Shown: positions 45,831 to 57,000 of the stretch, piece by piece | Position numbering within the stretch: position 1 is the first letter of the stretch | Layout: each line of letters starts with the position of its first letter | From: Neurospora tetrasperma FGSC 2508 | Taxonomy: Eukaryota > Ascomycota > Sordariomycetes > Sordariales > Sordariaceae | Length of the DNA: 64,000 nucleotides | Assembly (NCBI RefSeq): GCF_000213175.1 | Contig: NW_009799103.1 | Coordinates: 3,830,258 to 3,894,257 of the forward strand | Reading direction: 5' to 3' | Program-made: the position numbers and the translations under genes | Notes under the pieces: model-generated | The model's database searches: none | Told to the model about the DNA's origin: nothing | What the model saw: the letters and a program-made list of their open reading frames with translations, nothing else

Positions 45831-46239
45831 ATGTAGGTCGCAATCTCCATTGCATCTCAAACTCCCAGTTCTCACCCTCCCAAGACTCCCATCCCCCAAT
45901 GCACAACTTCCTCCTCCTCCCTCACCTTCCCTAGTCCCAGTCCCAGCTGGTCCCAGTCCCCTGATACCCATCAACAAGAACAACAGCTAACGGAGCACTT
46001 TCAACAGGTGTATTGTAAAGGAAGTCACCCTGGCGCGAGACGAGACCAAGGTATCTGTTGCGGGCTGGATGTGCCCTGTGGAAAGGCGGAGGTTTAAGGA
46101 CTGCGGACAAGAAGACTGCTTTGACTCCACGCGCTGCACTGATCGGCGAGCTAAGGACCTTAAGCAAATTGAGGACTGGAAGCCATCGGACGGCTACAAT
46201 TACAAAGGGGGAGAGGAGGATCGGCAGAGGCATGAGTAG
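45831..46239 (+). CDS. Small Cys-containing protein with start codon split by an intron (copy 2)
   Basis: AT at 45831-45832, in the context CAAAAT, is followed by donor GTAGGT. The 175-nt intron ends at 46007 with a CTAAC branch 15 nt before CAACAG, and G46008 completes ATG. The 77-residue product begins MCIVKEVTLARDETK and has cysteines at 2, 23, 33, 38 and 44, including FKDCGQEDC, comparable to WNDCGSKSC in the gene at 43600. The tail is acidic/basic and ends RQRHE. Without splicing, the ATG is followed at once by TAG, so the intron is essential. Family and function are unknown; the shared architecture suggests a duplicated pair. Confidence 0.5.
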
Positions 46240-48020
46240 GAGGAGGAGCAGAAGGAGCAGGAGCAGGGGAAGTAGCTACCCTGCTGCTGGGACTGCAGTG
46301 GGCCGACCTCATACACTTCAAATTGAGGGCGGGACGGAGTCTCGAGCTTGGGATCGAAGCGATGCCGAAGGAAGTGCCTGGCTGCAAACGACCTGTCGAC
46401 ATGTTGGACTGCCCAACTACCTACCTAGTGCGGCGGACCAAGGGAATACATTGTTGCGCTGGTCGTAACATCGATGTTGGCAACAAGGAGACGGTTTTCT
46501 TAGGTATGTCGGAGGACTCGATAAACAGGGGCAGGTGATTGTCGGTGCCGGTTTCAGTTGAGAACATCGAGGGAATAGGTACCTAAAAATGTTCAGTTGT
46601 AACTGGAGGTCAGGTCTTCTGTGGCTTTGGCCTCGGCAGATGGAAGGCGAGTGCGTGAACTCGACATACACGCACTTGCTCGCACAAATACAACTGAATC
46701 TGATGGAACCTCGTCCATTCTTGTTTCGCTTCTTGACCTTGTGGTGATCAAATAACTGAGATAGGACGGGAGGAAAGACCCAATGTCCCTGACCTTCTCC
46801 TCACCTTCCCAAGAGCAAGAAAAGACATTGATACAACGCCAGGGTATTTGCCGGCCGTCACCAACCCGACGACTAACCTGGGGCCATTTCACAGGCTAGT
46901 GTGATCTGGGAAAGAAAGCGGACGAGAGAGTTTTGCCCAGTAGAGGTACCTAGAGGTAGGCAGTTGCTGTAGGATGGTCGTAGGTGATGGAATCTTGAGG
47001 TTGTTCGTGCCTGGCCGTCCTTTCAGATGCCGCAGTATGTGATGGGAGAGCAACCATGGATCATCCATTGGATGGCGAGGATGAAGGGTTGCGGTTCGTA
47101 CCTAACTAGTTCGTCGAGGAATATACCCTGTTCAATAAGTCTCTCCCCTCTCACCTCATCATCCCTCATTCCCTACCTAGAGGTAGTGAGGCGATCATAC
47201 CTACCTACCTACCTTACAGGATTATGCTTTCTGGTACACCGTACTGACATCTCACTGCATACATACATACCTACCGAAATACCTAGTTCCGGTCCCGAGG
47301 ATTCAGTTCATGTTGTGGATCGGAGGCGCGGACGGCACGGACGGACGGACAACCCCAACTCGAGTTCTACCTTACCTACCGTCGATGAACATGCGAGATA
47401 TCAGCCGGCACAGCAGTTTAACTAATCGTCGTATCCGATGATGTCTGTTCGTTGGCGTAACCATGATAGCGGCCATGTATAGAGGTACTCATTGTTGGGT
47501 GTCGGTGTATCAAGCTGGTGGTGAGTCGTCAGGTCGGATTCCCGTCACTGTCTGCACTGGTTGGCTCGGGTCGGTCCAGGCATTGGGGTTGGGCGGAATT
47601 GTTACTGTACTAACAGATTTGGTCGCGTTCTGGGTGTGCTTCTGTTAGAAGACCTTGCCTACCCAAGAATCCCGTCACACGACATGCACAAGTTAAAAGA
47701 GGGCACAAAGTAAAAAAAGCCGACTTTCGGAATAGATCCCAAATCCGACAATACGTCTAGACAGTAACTTGTGGTTATAAAAGACGGAAACTTTTGGTTA
47801 TAAAAGATGGAAACTTGTGTCCAAATAAAAGTAATAAAACATTGAATCTTAACAGGTAAGTTTAAATAGAGGTACCTTCCTCTGCCTGTGGAATGATCTA
47901 TCCTGATCCCAGTGCAAAACCCATCTCCCATCTCTATCGATCCCTGTGCATCATCATCATTAGAAGGTATACTATTGTTAATCGACTTTTCCGCCACCTC
48001 TTGATATCCTTACGACATGC
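46240..48020. other. Spacer, no supported gene
   Basis: Only short unconvincing frames. This is the densest cluster of the TAGAGGTA word (46941, 46951, 47178, 47480, 47867) together with CTACCTAC runs near 47200. Confidence 0.5.
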
Positions 48021-49865
48021 TTACTCCTTCGTATCAGGCAACCAAACAAGCTCCACCACGCCGTCGAACCGGCTCATTGGCGTCGCGCCATCCGCCAGCT
48101 TCCACCTCCAATCATCATGCTTCCTGACATAAATCTGTCTGACTTCCTTGACCTTTCTCCTCTCTCCCTTCTTCTTCTTCTCTTGCTGGGCAGATCCATT
48201 CTGCCCTTCATCACTCTGGTCTCTCTTGTTTCCCCCCTCTGCAGCCTTCTGCTCGTCATCCTCCCAGATAATCTTGGCCTCTTGCAAATCCCAGCTCAAC
48301 TTCCTCCCCGTCTTGGCCAACCCCGCGCGCTGCGGTCCCCACTTGAAATCCAAGTTCCAGCCCTTATAATCCGGCGCGGAGCGGAAAGTGCCCTCCAGCT
48401 GGTCGAAATCCAAATCGTCGGTGCCCTCAGGGTAATACGCCACCGAGAACCCGTTGCTAATGACGAAGTCGTCGGCCGTCATGAAGCGCTGCATCATGCA
48501 CTCCTCTCCACACAGGTGGGAGACCTTGGTGTAGTGGAAGGGCAGAGCAGAATGCCAGCCTCCGCCGCGGTAGTGGTGCAGAGAAAGGGGTTGAATGCCG
48601 GACTCGTAGAACCCAGACGGATCACCGAGCATGTCCAGCTGCCAGAGCGAGTCCAAAAGAGTGAGGCGGACGGGCGAGTGTTCGTAGATGCACTTCCTCA
48701 GCAAAACATCACCCTGGGGTCCCCAGCCCGTGTTGGCTTCCTTGATCTTCTCCGGACTCTTGCACTGCGCAAAGTTCTCAGTGACGAGGGCAGCAAGTGG
48801 GACCGAGAGGAAAACGCCGGCGCCGCCAAAGGCTTGCTCTCCGTGGCGCATGACGTTGTTAGAGTCTTCGGAGAAGGTGCCAATGTACTTGGGCTTGGTG
48901 TGGTCGTAGGTTTCGAACTGGGCGATCAGAGCGTGCAACGAGGGGAAGAAGGTGTCGTCGTCGCACGTCACAAGCCATTTCTTTTGGGAACGGAGGGGGT
49001 GGTTGTACAGCGTGGGGACTAGAGTCAGATAGCGGACGGCCATTTCGTCAGAGGGCGAAGAGCGGTAGACGTCGACATCGATGCCGACCGAAGTGAGCTG
49101 CTCGCGCACGTCGGCCATTTCCGAGTCAGAGGCACCCATGAGCATCAGCAAGAGTTTGCCGCCGTTGGATGAGCCGTTGTTGTCGGTAAGCCAGTACTTC
49201 CACTCGTTGGTTGGGTTGGTCTTGGGGTCGATGAAGCGCTTGTAGGTGGTGGAGACGCCAAACATGAAGTCGGAGGCGTTGGCGGTCGAGGGGTAGGGTG
49301 AGCGGGAGACGGGCACGACGAGAGGAGCCGGGCAGGCCTCGGGCTGGTAGTGCTTGTTGACGTCGACAACCTTGACGTGATCAGAAAGGAAGTCCTGGTC
49401 GAGCTTGGTGAGAGACTTGCGGGCGATGGGCTGGCGCGAGACTTGGATGTAGCGGCGTGTGTACTCGAAGCGGTCTTGAAGCTTGTATTTCTTCTTCCAT
49501 TCCCTCAAGCGGTCCATGTCGTAGTCACAGTGCATGTTCCCGTTGGCGGTGATGTTGGCCAGCTCGTTGGGATGATCTGGCTGGTGGTCTCCAGTCACCT
49601 CGACCGGAGTATGGACACTGTCTCCTCCCCATCCTGATTGTGGGTGGTTGCTACCGAGTGGTCGTTGAGAGGAGGATACGGCGTCCTTGGCAGTACTGGC
49701 CGTCTTAAGGAACGCTGCGCGGACGTCGATGTCTCCGCTCTGCTGTAGGAGTAGAGTGCCGAAAAGGGATACTGAGATGAAAAGGACGAGGGCCTTGGCG
49801 AGAGGGTTCCGCATATTGAAGCACCGGTGGGGTGCTGGTATTATTGTTGCCCCCATTTTGGACAT
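48021..49865 (-). CDS. GT31/Fringe-like glycosyltransferase, type II membrane protein
   Basis: One frame of 614 residues from ATG 49865; another ATG 17 codons later is also possible. A single helix at about 21-40 (PLAKALVLFISVSLFGTLLL) with a short cytosolic tail predicts a Golgi type II protein. The catalytic region has KWLVTCDDDTFFPS, with the DDD metal site at 302-304, then FGGAGVFLS and WGPQGDVLL, the layout of Fringe/DUF604-type transferases. Such enzymes transfer sugars from nucleotide donors onto glycans in the lumen; the donor and acceptor are not known here. The tail from about 530 on is Lys/Glu-rich and probably disordered. No damage is seen. Confidence 0.85.
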   Translation of the reverse strand: MSKMGATIIPAPHRCFNMRNPLAKALVLFISVSLFGTLLLQQSGDIDVRAAFLKTASTAKDAVSSSQRPLGSNHPQSGWGGDSVHTPVEVTGDHQPDHPNELANITANGNMHCDYDMDRLREWKKKYKLQDRFEYTRRYIQVSRQPIARKSLTKLDQDFLSDHVKVVDVNKHYQPEACPAPLVVPVSRSPYPSTANASDFMFGVSTTYKRFIDPKTNPTNEWKYWLTDNNGSSNGGKLLLMLMGASDSEMADVREQLTSVGIDVDVYRSSPSDEMAVRYLTLVPTLYNHPLRSQKKWLVTCDDDTFFPSLHALIAQFETYDHTKPKYIGTFSEDSNNVMRHGEQAFGGAGVFLSVPLAALVTENFAQCKSPEKIKEANTGWGPQGDVLLRKCIYEHSPVRLTLLDSLWQLDMLGDPSGFYESGIQPLSLHHYRGGGWHSALPFHYTKVSHLCGEECMMQRFMTADDFVISNGFSVAYYPEGTDDLDFDQLEGTFRSAPDYKGWNLDFKWGPQRAGLAKTGRKLSWDLQEAKIIWEDDEQKAAEGGNKRDQSDEGQNGSAQQEKKKKGERRKVKEVRQIYVRKHDDWRWKLADGATPMSRFDGVVELVWLPDTKE

Positions 49866-49955
49866 GTGTGTCTTGTGTATGTGGATGATATGGTGATATC
49901 GACCGCGTGTTGCGGAAGACGCAACGAACTAGGTGAACAGAGAGGGTTCCCTAAG

Positions 49956-49981
49956 TCGTGTCTCGTCTCGTCTCGTCTCGA
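49956..49981. repeat. GTCTC pentamer repeat
   Basis: Four to five tandem TCTCG/GTCTC units ending in CTCGAGG, within the upstream region of the glycosyltransferase gene. Confidence 0.85.
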
Positions 49982-50194
49982 GGAGGAATAGCGAGGGAAA
50001 TGGGATTTGGCCCGAGACTGTCTAGCTCTGGTGGCGAGCGATGGCGGCGGGCGGTCACGTCGGTATATCTCGGTGGTGGCCCTGAAACGAGAGTAATGGC
50101 CTGTATCGAGTACGGGTGACGGGTTGCTTGTTTCCCCGTGGCACGAATCCGGCGTGCTGCTTCTGCTCCGTTGGTGGCAGAGGAACCGGAGTTG

Positions 50195-50420
50195 CACGAT
50201 GGAGGAGGGGACTGAAGCACGAGACGGAAGGAAAACGAAGGACAGAGAAGGAAAGAAGGAAGGAAGGGAAAAAGGAGGACGGAGAGAGTAGTAAAAGTTG
50301 GGGCAAGCGAGTGTAAGTGTGTAAGTGGTGGAGGACTGGGGACTGACAGACCCAAAAAAAAAAGGGAGTAAACTGGAAAAGTCGTCGGAAGAAGATGAGA
50401 ACTGAAGAGGAAACCCTTTC
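50195..50420 (-). promoter_or_regulatory. Polypurine/polypyrimidine tract upstream of the GT31 gene
   Basis: Long runs of A/G on the plus strand (for example AAGGAAAGAAGGAAGGAAGG) are CT-rich when read in the gene's direction. CT-rich tracts are common in promoters and leaders of filamentous fungi. Exact transcription start is not visible. Confidence 0.45.
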
Positions 50421-52058
50421 CCTTGTGTCACAGAAATGTCCATCCATGCCCATTCTGTCTGGGATATTTCCCGAAACAGTTTAGATTTGCACCATTCCGC
50501 AAAAGATCAAACATGAGATTGTCGAGGGGGACTGGTGGGGGAGCCATGGGGAAGAGCCGGAGGTGGTGGTGGAAATGGAAGGAAGGAGTGGGGACGTACC
50601 TGGGTCGGGTGGATGCGGTCGTGCAGTGGGGAGTGGGGACTGCCAGGGCAGGAATGAACCTGCAGTGCAGTGCAGTGAGCTTGATTAATCTTGGCTGCCA
50701 TCGATTCTGTCGGGCGGTCCGTGCCATTATGGATTTGTTTTCCTTTCTTTTAGTTTTGTTCACAGCACCACTGCAGGCTTCAGGGGAATGAAAACACTAG
50801 TAAGTGGAAGTATGTACTAGGTGTAGGGCTGGGCGGGCATTGGGGGTTTGTTGTTGACGATGATTCGAATCGAAATGAAAATGTCACGGTGCGATTTCCC
50901 GAGTCAATGCCTGGCATGATCTGATAAGCAGCACGGCATTCGTTGTGCACCGCTGCAGATGTATGTACATAATGTGATGTTTGAGCGGCTGTCTTGTCTT
51001 TTTTTTGCTTTTGGGACCTACATACATAGGTATATCTCTGCATCTGCAGTGACCGCTTCGGGTTTCAAATTTTGAGCCAAATCCAGAACCCAAAGCAGCC
51101 GTGTGTTTGTTTGGCTGTCGGCTCGATCTGGTAAAGTGACGGAACAACTTGAAGTGAACTGGATCCCACGGTTCGCCTGCGTCTGTTCATCTGACCGTGC
51201 CTGGCTTGTGTTCCCTGTCAAAACACAACCCCAAGGAATCTCCTTGAACTCGTACATAGTTTGGATCGTCTAAAGTGTTCAATAAGTGTATACATGCTAC
51301 ACAGCAGACACTGCAGATACTACAAGATAGTAATCCGATCTTGCATGGGACAGGAAGATAGGTAGACATGAACACAGAAGCTGTGAAGCGAGCAACGCAG
51401 CACTGGTTTGCGTTATGTTGTCCAAGTCCTGGATCAGAGGCTCCACTCGAGTCGCACTTTTGGCCAATCTAGTCGCCCGAATTCTTCACGTTCTCTCCAT
51501 TCGTGTCGAGCATCGAGGTATCAATAAAGGTGACCAAGTACCCAGACATGTTACCACTCACTTCAGGGGTATTTACCAATGTTCACTTTCAGACACAATT
51601 CACTGCACCGAGAGGTATTCTCTCAGCGTGTTGGAATTTTGGTGACCAACCGCCGGATTGGATCGACAAGTTGGAATTCCATGTTGTGATAAGGATGGAG
51701 ATAGGGACCACCGACACTGCAGGAGAAAGAACGGTGATCGGGGACGACCACTCGACTCGACGGACGTGGAACGCAGTGACGTTCGTGAACGGAGCCTCAT
51801 CAGCGCTCTAATTGGCCCGAATGGTGAAAGAGGGTGGAGCCCGACTCTGAGCCCACCGTGCCCCTGCGCCACCGCTTCTCTGTGAAGAACCCCGGCCCTT
51901 GTCACTGAACCCCCACTGCCGCGTACGCCGCTGCAGTGCAGTGCCGACGGATGGCGCGTCCCTCTCCATCTGCCATCTCGAGACAGAACGACGGAATTTA
52001 CGCAACAGTACCTACGTTCTTACCTCTACTGTACAGCCTGTGCAGATCGACATGGCGT

Positions 52059-52120
<62 letters not shown>

Positions 52121-54055
52121 ATTTTGTTCCCTCCCACGGAAGAAATGTCCGGGTGCCAGTGCCGAGCCATTGTTTATTTGCTGCCTCGTTTGCCTTTTGG
52201 GAGAGATTTGGGGCACGACATCATTCGCAAAGTAGAAGAACTCGTGAAGTTATTGTCTTCAATCACAGCGAGACTTTGAATGGAATCTCAGCTCTTCGTC
52301 CAGCTGAAGCCACTGCACATTCAATGCAGGCAGCAGAGGGGACGCGCCATCACCTGCACTGACTGCAGTGACAGCTGTGCCGCACAGCGTCCGACGTTCC
52401 CTCGTATCTCCCACCGTTCCGCTGGACACGAACTGTCAACCGCACATCTTTCAGTTTCCATTCTCTCCCCAATCCTGATTTTATTGCGCAAATCCAACGG
52501 ATGATCACTTGATTTGGCCTGGATCACGCTGCCAACTTCCAACCTCCAACTTCGCTCTCCGTCGACAATCCAATCCCTCCACGAAGCCATATCCTCCCCT
52601 TGTTGAGGCATTGGCTGCTGCTGATCACACGAGCCCGGCACTTTTTGTCTGACGATTCGCCTTGTCGTCGTCGCCTTGCTTTTCCAACTACACTATCTCG
52701 GCGACTCGACATTGACGCGATATAGGATCTACACTACACTCAATGGGTGTTTGTTGCCAGAATGTGCTAACATCGCCAAGAACATCAAGCTTTCATTCCC
52801 TGTCCTGATTACCTTACCTTCCCGCGGCTCCCCTCCCAATGTCCCCCCCGTTTCCCCGAACAAACGACGACGGCCCTGGTCGCCCAACGGCCATCCAATT
52901 TCCGTCTTTTTACCAACGCATCCGTCCAAGACCCCAAAAGTCGCACCGAAGGAGTCCAGGCCCGCGCACCCTTTTCATCAAGTCATCAATCAATCGGCCT
53001 ATCCGCTTACCGTCACACGCTTCCCAGGTCACCCACCTTCAGGTTGTTTCTTTGTGTCTCGTTACAGTACAGTTTGACGACCATGAGCATTGCTAGCAAT
53101 CGGTACACTACCACCCACATACACTGGCTACACCATCTTCTCAGCGGAGATCGTTAAGGTCAACTCTTCGTCGTGCTATCATTGGAATACTGCATTGCAA
53201 TTCCCTGATTCGGGAATCCTACCCAGGCCAAGGAAGCCCCTGATCGACCCGCATATCACTGGTCAATAATACCGCACAGTGGAGGACCTTCTGTTTCGAA
53301 TGGTTATGATTGCCCTCCGTTAGTTACAAGGCGTTCCAGAGGACGTCGCCTCCGGTCCCCAGACTCCGTTTCACTCAAGCGGAGAATTAAACATTCATCA
53401 CGAATAAGGCGCTGGAGGGTAGTACAAGAGGACGACCAACAACCCCTTTTCATCAATCATGCCCAAATCCCAGCGCAGCTGACGCGTGTTCTAGTGTACA
53501 ATCAACTGTAGTATCCTGTAGTTTCTTTCAAGAACATCACATCCAACGAACCGTATACCACCTGTCGCGTGCGATACAATAATCGCCACCTCTCACGTTC
53601 TCGTCGTGTGGTGGTCGACAGACTACCTACAAGTCACAGCCTCATCTCCGAATCACACCCAAACTCGCCAGTTTCCGGGATAGCGGCATATCCAACACCA
53701 TTGTGCTGCCAAGCCACTGATAACGACTGTTTCGGATCTGGATCTTCATGTCTGCTCCCGTCGGCGTCCAGCGCTTGTCAAACGACGGAAGCCATGTATG
53801 TTTCGGGCGCCTGCATGGTTGAGTCTGGCTGATGGGAGCTTTTCACGTCCATGCCGCGATTTGGACGTGTTCTAAAGTGTCTTCAGGCGTATGTACCCTC
53901 ACCATCAATCCACACCAGTGAGCAAGTGCTCGTTTTGAGCTGGCCAGTTCGATTCGATTATGCCACAACAGACTACAAAGTATGTATTGATCCAAGAGGC
54001 CTACGATCTACCCCTTGTGCCATACCTGCACATGTCATTGGGATCTCCATTGCAC
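50421..54055. other. Gene-poor region of about 3.6 kb
   Basis: No supported gene on either strand. It contains several CTGCAGTGCAGTG-type words (about 50661, 51931, 52361) and a 56-base T run. The open frames here are short, overlap on both strands and lack recognisable features. Confidence 0.5.
52061..52116. repeat. Homopolymer run of 56 T
   Basis: Uninterrupted T from 52061 to 52116, followed by AAATATTTTG. Read on the minus strand it is a long A tail preceded by an AT-rich element, as would be left by reverse transcription of a polyadenylated RNA. Confidence 0.95.
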
Positions 54056-57000
54056 CTACAAGTGAAGATCCAACCCAGGCTCAACATCCAGGAAAACAAT
54101 CCGAATCTCCGCATCATTATGGTCGCCAGGGCGGTACACCACGAACTCCCACCCGGCGCTCTTCACGTGGGCTGCTTTTCCACTCCGGCTGATTAAGTCC
54201 AACAAGCCATTGAGCGTCATCTTGGCCGCTTCTGACTCGTTGATGTCGAGAGTCCATTGCAGTGTTTTTACCCATGGTCTATCGCCCATCGCAATGTAGT
54301 CGTTGCGTCTTACGGTAGCGCAACTGCTATGGTTGACAGTATTGAACCTAGAGCAGGAATGGCAAGGAATCACCCTCAGCTGCTCTCTTGGTCGCTGTGG
54401 TGGAACTGGCTGTGCCTTCTGCCTCGTGGGGTTGAATAAGTCGATGGGTTTGGTCAGTTTGCATTTCTGGTTTGGATTTGGAGCATGGCCCCAATCCAAC
54501 CTGCAGTCATCATCAACATCATCATCATGAGATTGCTTCCTCCTCGTCACAGCCCCAACGATGATGCTGCGTGTCGCTCCAGTTATAATACTAATCCCAC
54601 CACCATCACTCTGTCGTTTTCGACCCTGGCTTTCCTCTTCTCGGCTCCCCTTTTCTGCCAAGGCGGTCATGATTTCCTCTTCCAATCGAGCCAGACCCTC
54701 CAACCCCAACATAGCACCCTGATCATTTTCATCCTTCCCCATTCCCCTCTCTAAACTCGATTCTTTTCCCTCGGCCCATGGGAGCTCCTTCGCGGCCTGA
54801 TGCTCGTTTACGAATTCCGCATGGGATTTTTTGACAAGCGAATCCACCTGCGCTAGGTCCCATATACCCGAGCCTTCATACTGATCCCATAATCGACGAG
54901 CTTGCCAGGTAGAGATGCCCAGGGCGTCGTGTAGGATGTTTATGGCGTTGTCCAGTGGGTTTTTAGCCGGAAGGGAAATAATAGTTTTTGTTGAAGGCGG
55001 TTTGAGGGAGAAGTAAGACGCATTGATGCCGGTACTGGTGGCGGCGCAGTTGGGAGTCCCGCCACGCAGGGTTAATGGAGGACATGGAGCGAACGGAGAT
55101 GAGTAGCGGCTCGGACCGGTCGGGTCTTGCTGTTGGTAGCAATGGTCCGGAGAGACGGCGTTGGCGTCAGACGGGAAGTGCAAAGAAGCGGGCGTTTTAA
55201 GGGAAACATCGGAGCCGGAGGGGCGCGCTGCGGACGAGGTTGACATGCTCCCGCTGTTGACAACATCCGAAAGGCGCCTCAGCACCAAGAGGGTCCGGAC
55301 ATCTTCGGGCAGTTCGGCAAGGGATGACTGTGCTGAGGGCATGGGCTTGGTGCGAGTGTTTTGTCCCCGTTGAACCCTTTCTTCTCTTTCGTCCTCATAA
55401 TCCTGGCTTTGGTCGTGGTCTTCTACACGTGTCATACTCGTTTGCTCGGTTACAACAACACCACCCAGAATCTTCTCAAGAGCTTCATCCAGTTCATTCC
55501 CGAAGTCAGACCCGCCACCCAACAACACTTTCAGCAACCTCAAAGTCTCGCTTATCCCCCGCCGAATCAGTAAGCCCCGAACTATCACTTGCTCCCGGAA
55601 GCAAGGCTGGCAGTATACCGTGCCGCGCGCTGGCGGCCAAGGTGAGTAACGACCATGACAAAGGGGGTAGAAAGCAGTTCTGATATTGGAAAGAGGTTCG
55701 TTCCCGGTGTGGAGCTGCGGTGTTTCCCTTTTTATATCCATGGGTGGTAGAATAACTTCTTTCTCCGGCTCGAATATCGGCTCAGGCTTTTCGTTGTCGT
55801 TGCTAATCTCTATGCTGAAGGCGGAGCGATCCAAGTCTGGCATAGCTGCAAACTCAGACTCGGATGACGGAGAGTCCCTAGATGGCTCGTATGTGCCATC
55901 AATGGCGTCGATGGTCCCAATTCTTCTTGTTGCCATGTTCTCCCTGCTTGTTGATTCGTGCTTTTCTGGTTTCACACTATCTCTCGTTTCCTCTTCGCTT
56001 GCTTCAATTGGCCTTCCACAATCCAAGTCCAAGACCTTCCCAGTCACAGGTCCCAATCCGGAGGCAACTCGGTTCACATTCCACTGGTCTTTCTTTTTCG
56101 TCCCCCTCTTTCTCTTCTTGTTCTTGACGTCCAGCTCAGAGGAGTACTCAGAACTGTACCATTCATCGCTGTACTGGTCACTAGGAGTGTCCGACGGGCA
56201 AAAGGATTGGTCGCTGGTGTTTCGTCTGATGAGACGAGGGCGTTTTCGCTTTTTGGTCATGGGCATTGCGTAGGCGGGTTTTGGTTTTGTTTCTTCTAGC
56301 ATCAATCTTATGACCTCTTGCTGCAGGTTGCTGACCGTCTGGTTTTTCTTCTCGGGTGCATTCTTTGGCTGGTATAATCTTTTTCGTTTTTTCTTCTTCC
56401 TGTCTTTGCCCTCTCCCGTGGAGCTCCAACTCGAATCGATGCCGTTGCTATCATCGTCCGACGAGGTGGTCCCCGGCTTGTAGGAGGGATCGTAGATGCG
56501 GGGAGGCTTGGAAAGACGGTTCACCTTCCGCCTGCCGAACTTGGGAGGCAGACAGGGACGTGCTTGGCAAGGAAGGATTTGCTTCGTAGTAGGAACCACG
56601 TCGTTCGTGGGATTATCGTTGAGGCTGACGTTGCCATTGTAGTCATTATATTTTTCCTCCGGACCGTCGCCACCCTCTGGCACGCGAACCCTTTTTCTTC
56701 GTTGTCTGTTCCAGCCATCAGTAGAGGTATACTCGTCACTGTATTCCTCACTGTCATCTTCTTCGTCTTTGGGTGGCTTATAAGACGGATCCAAAACGGA
56801 CTTTCGGTTCTTCTTCTTCTTCATGAACGGGTTTCGCTTTTCATCATCATCATCGACGATTTCTTTCAGCACCAATTGGCTCCCCTTTTCTTCCTCCGAA
56901 ACATTCATGTTCTCCTGTTGTCTCTCAGCCACCTTGCACCTGACCTTCTTGACCTTTGCAGTACTATCCTTGACCACCCTTTTCAACGCTTTGATGCCTT

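Noticed and set aside
48117-49022. 301-codon antisense frame opposite the GT31 gene
   Set aside because: It is a shadow of the glycosyltransferase codon bias.
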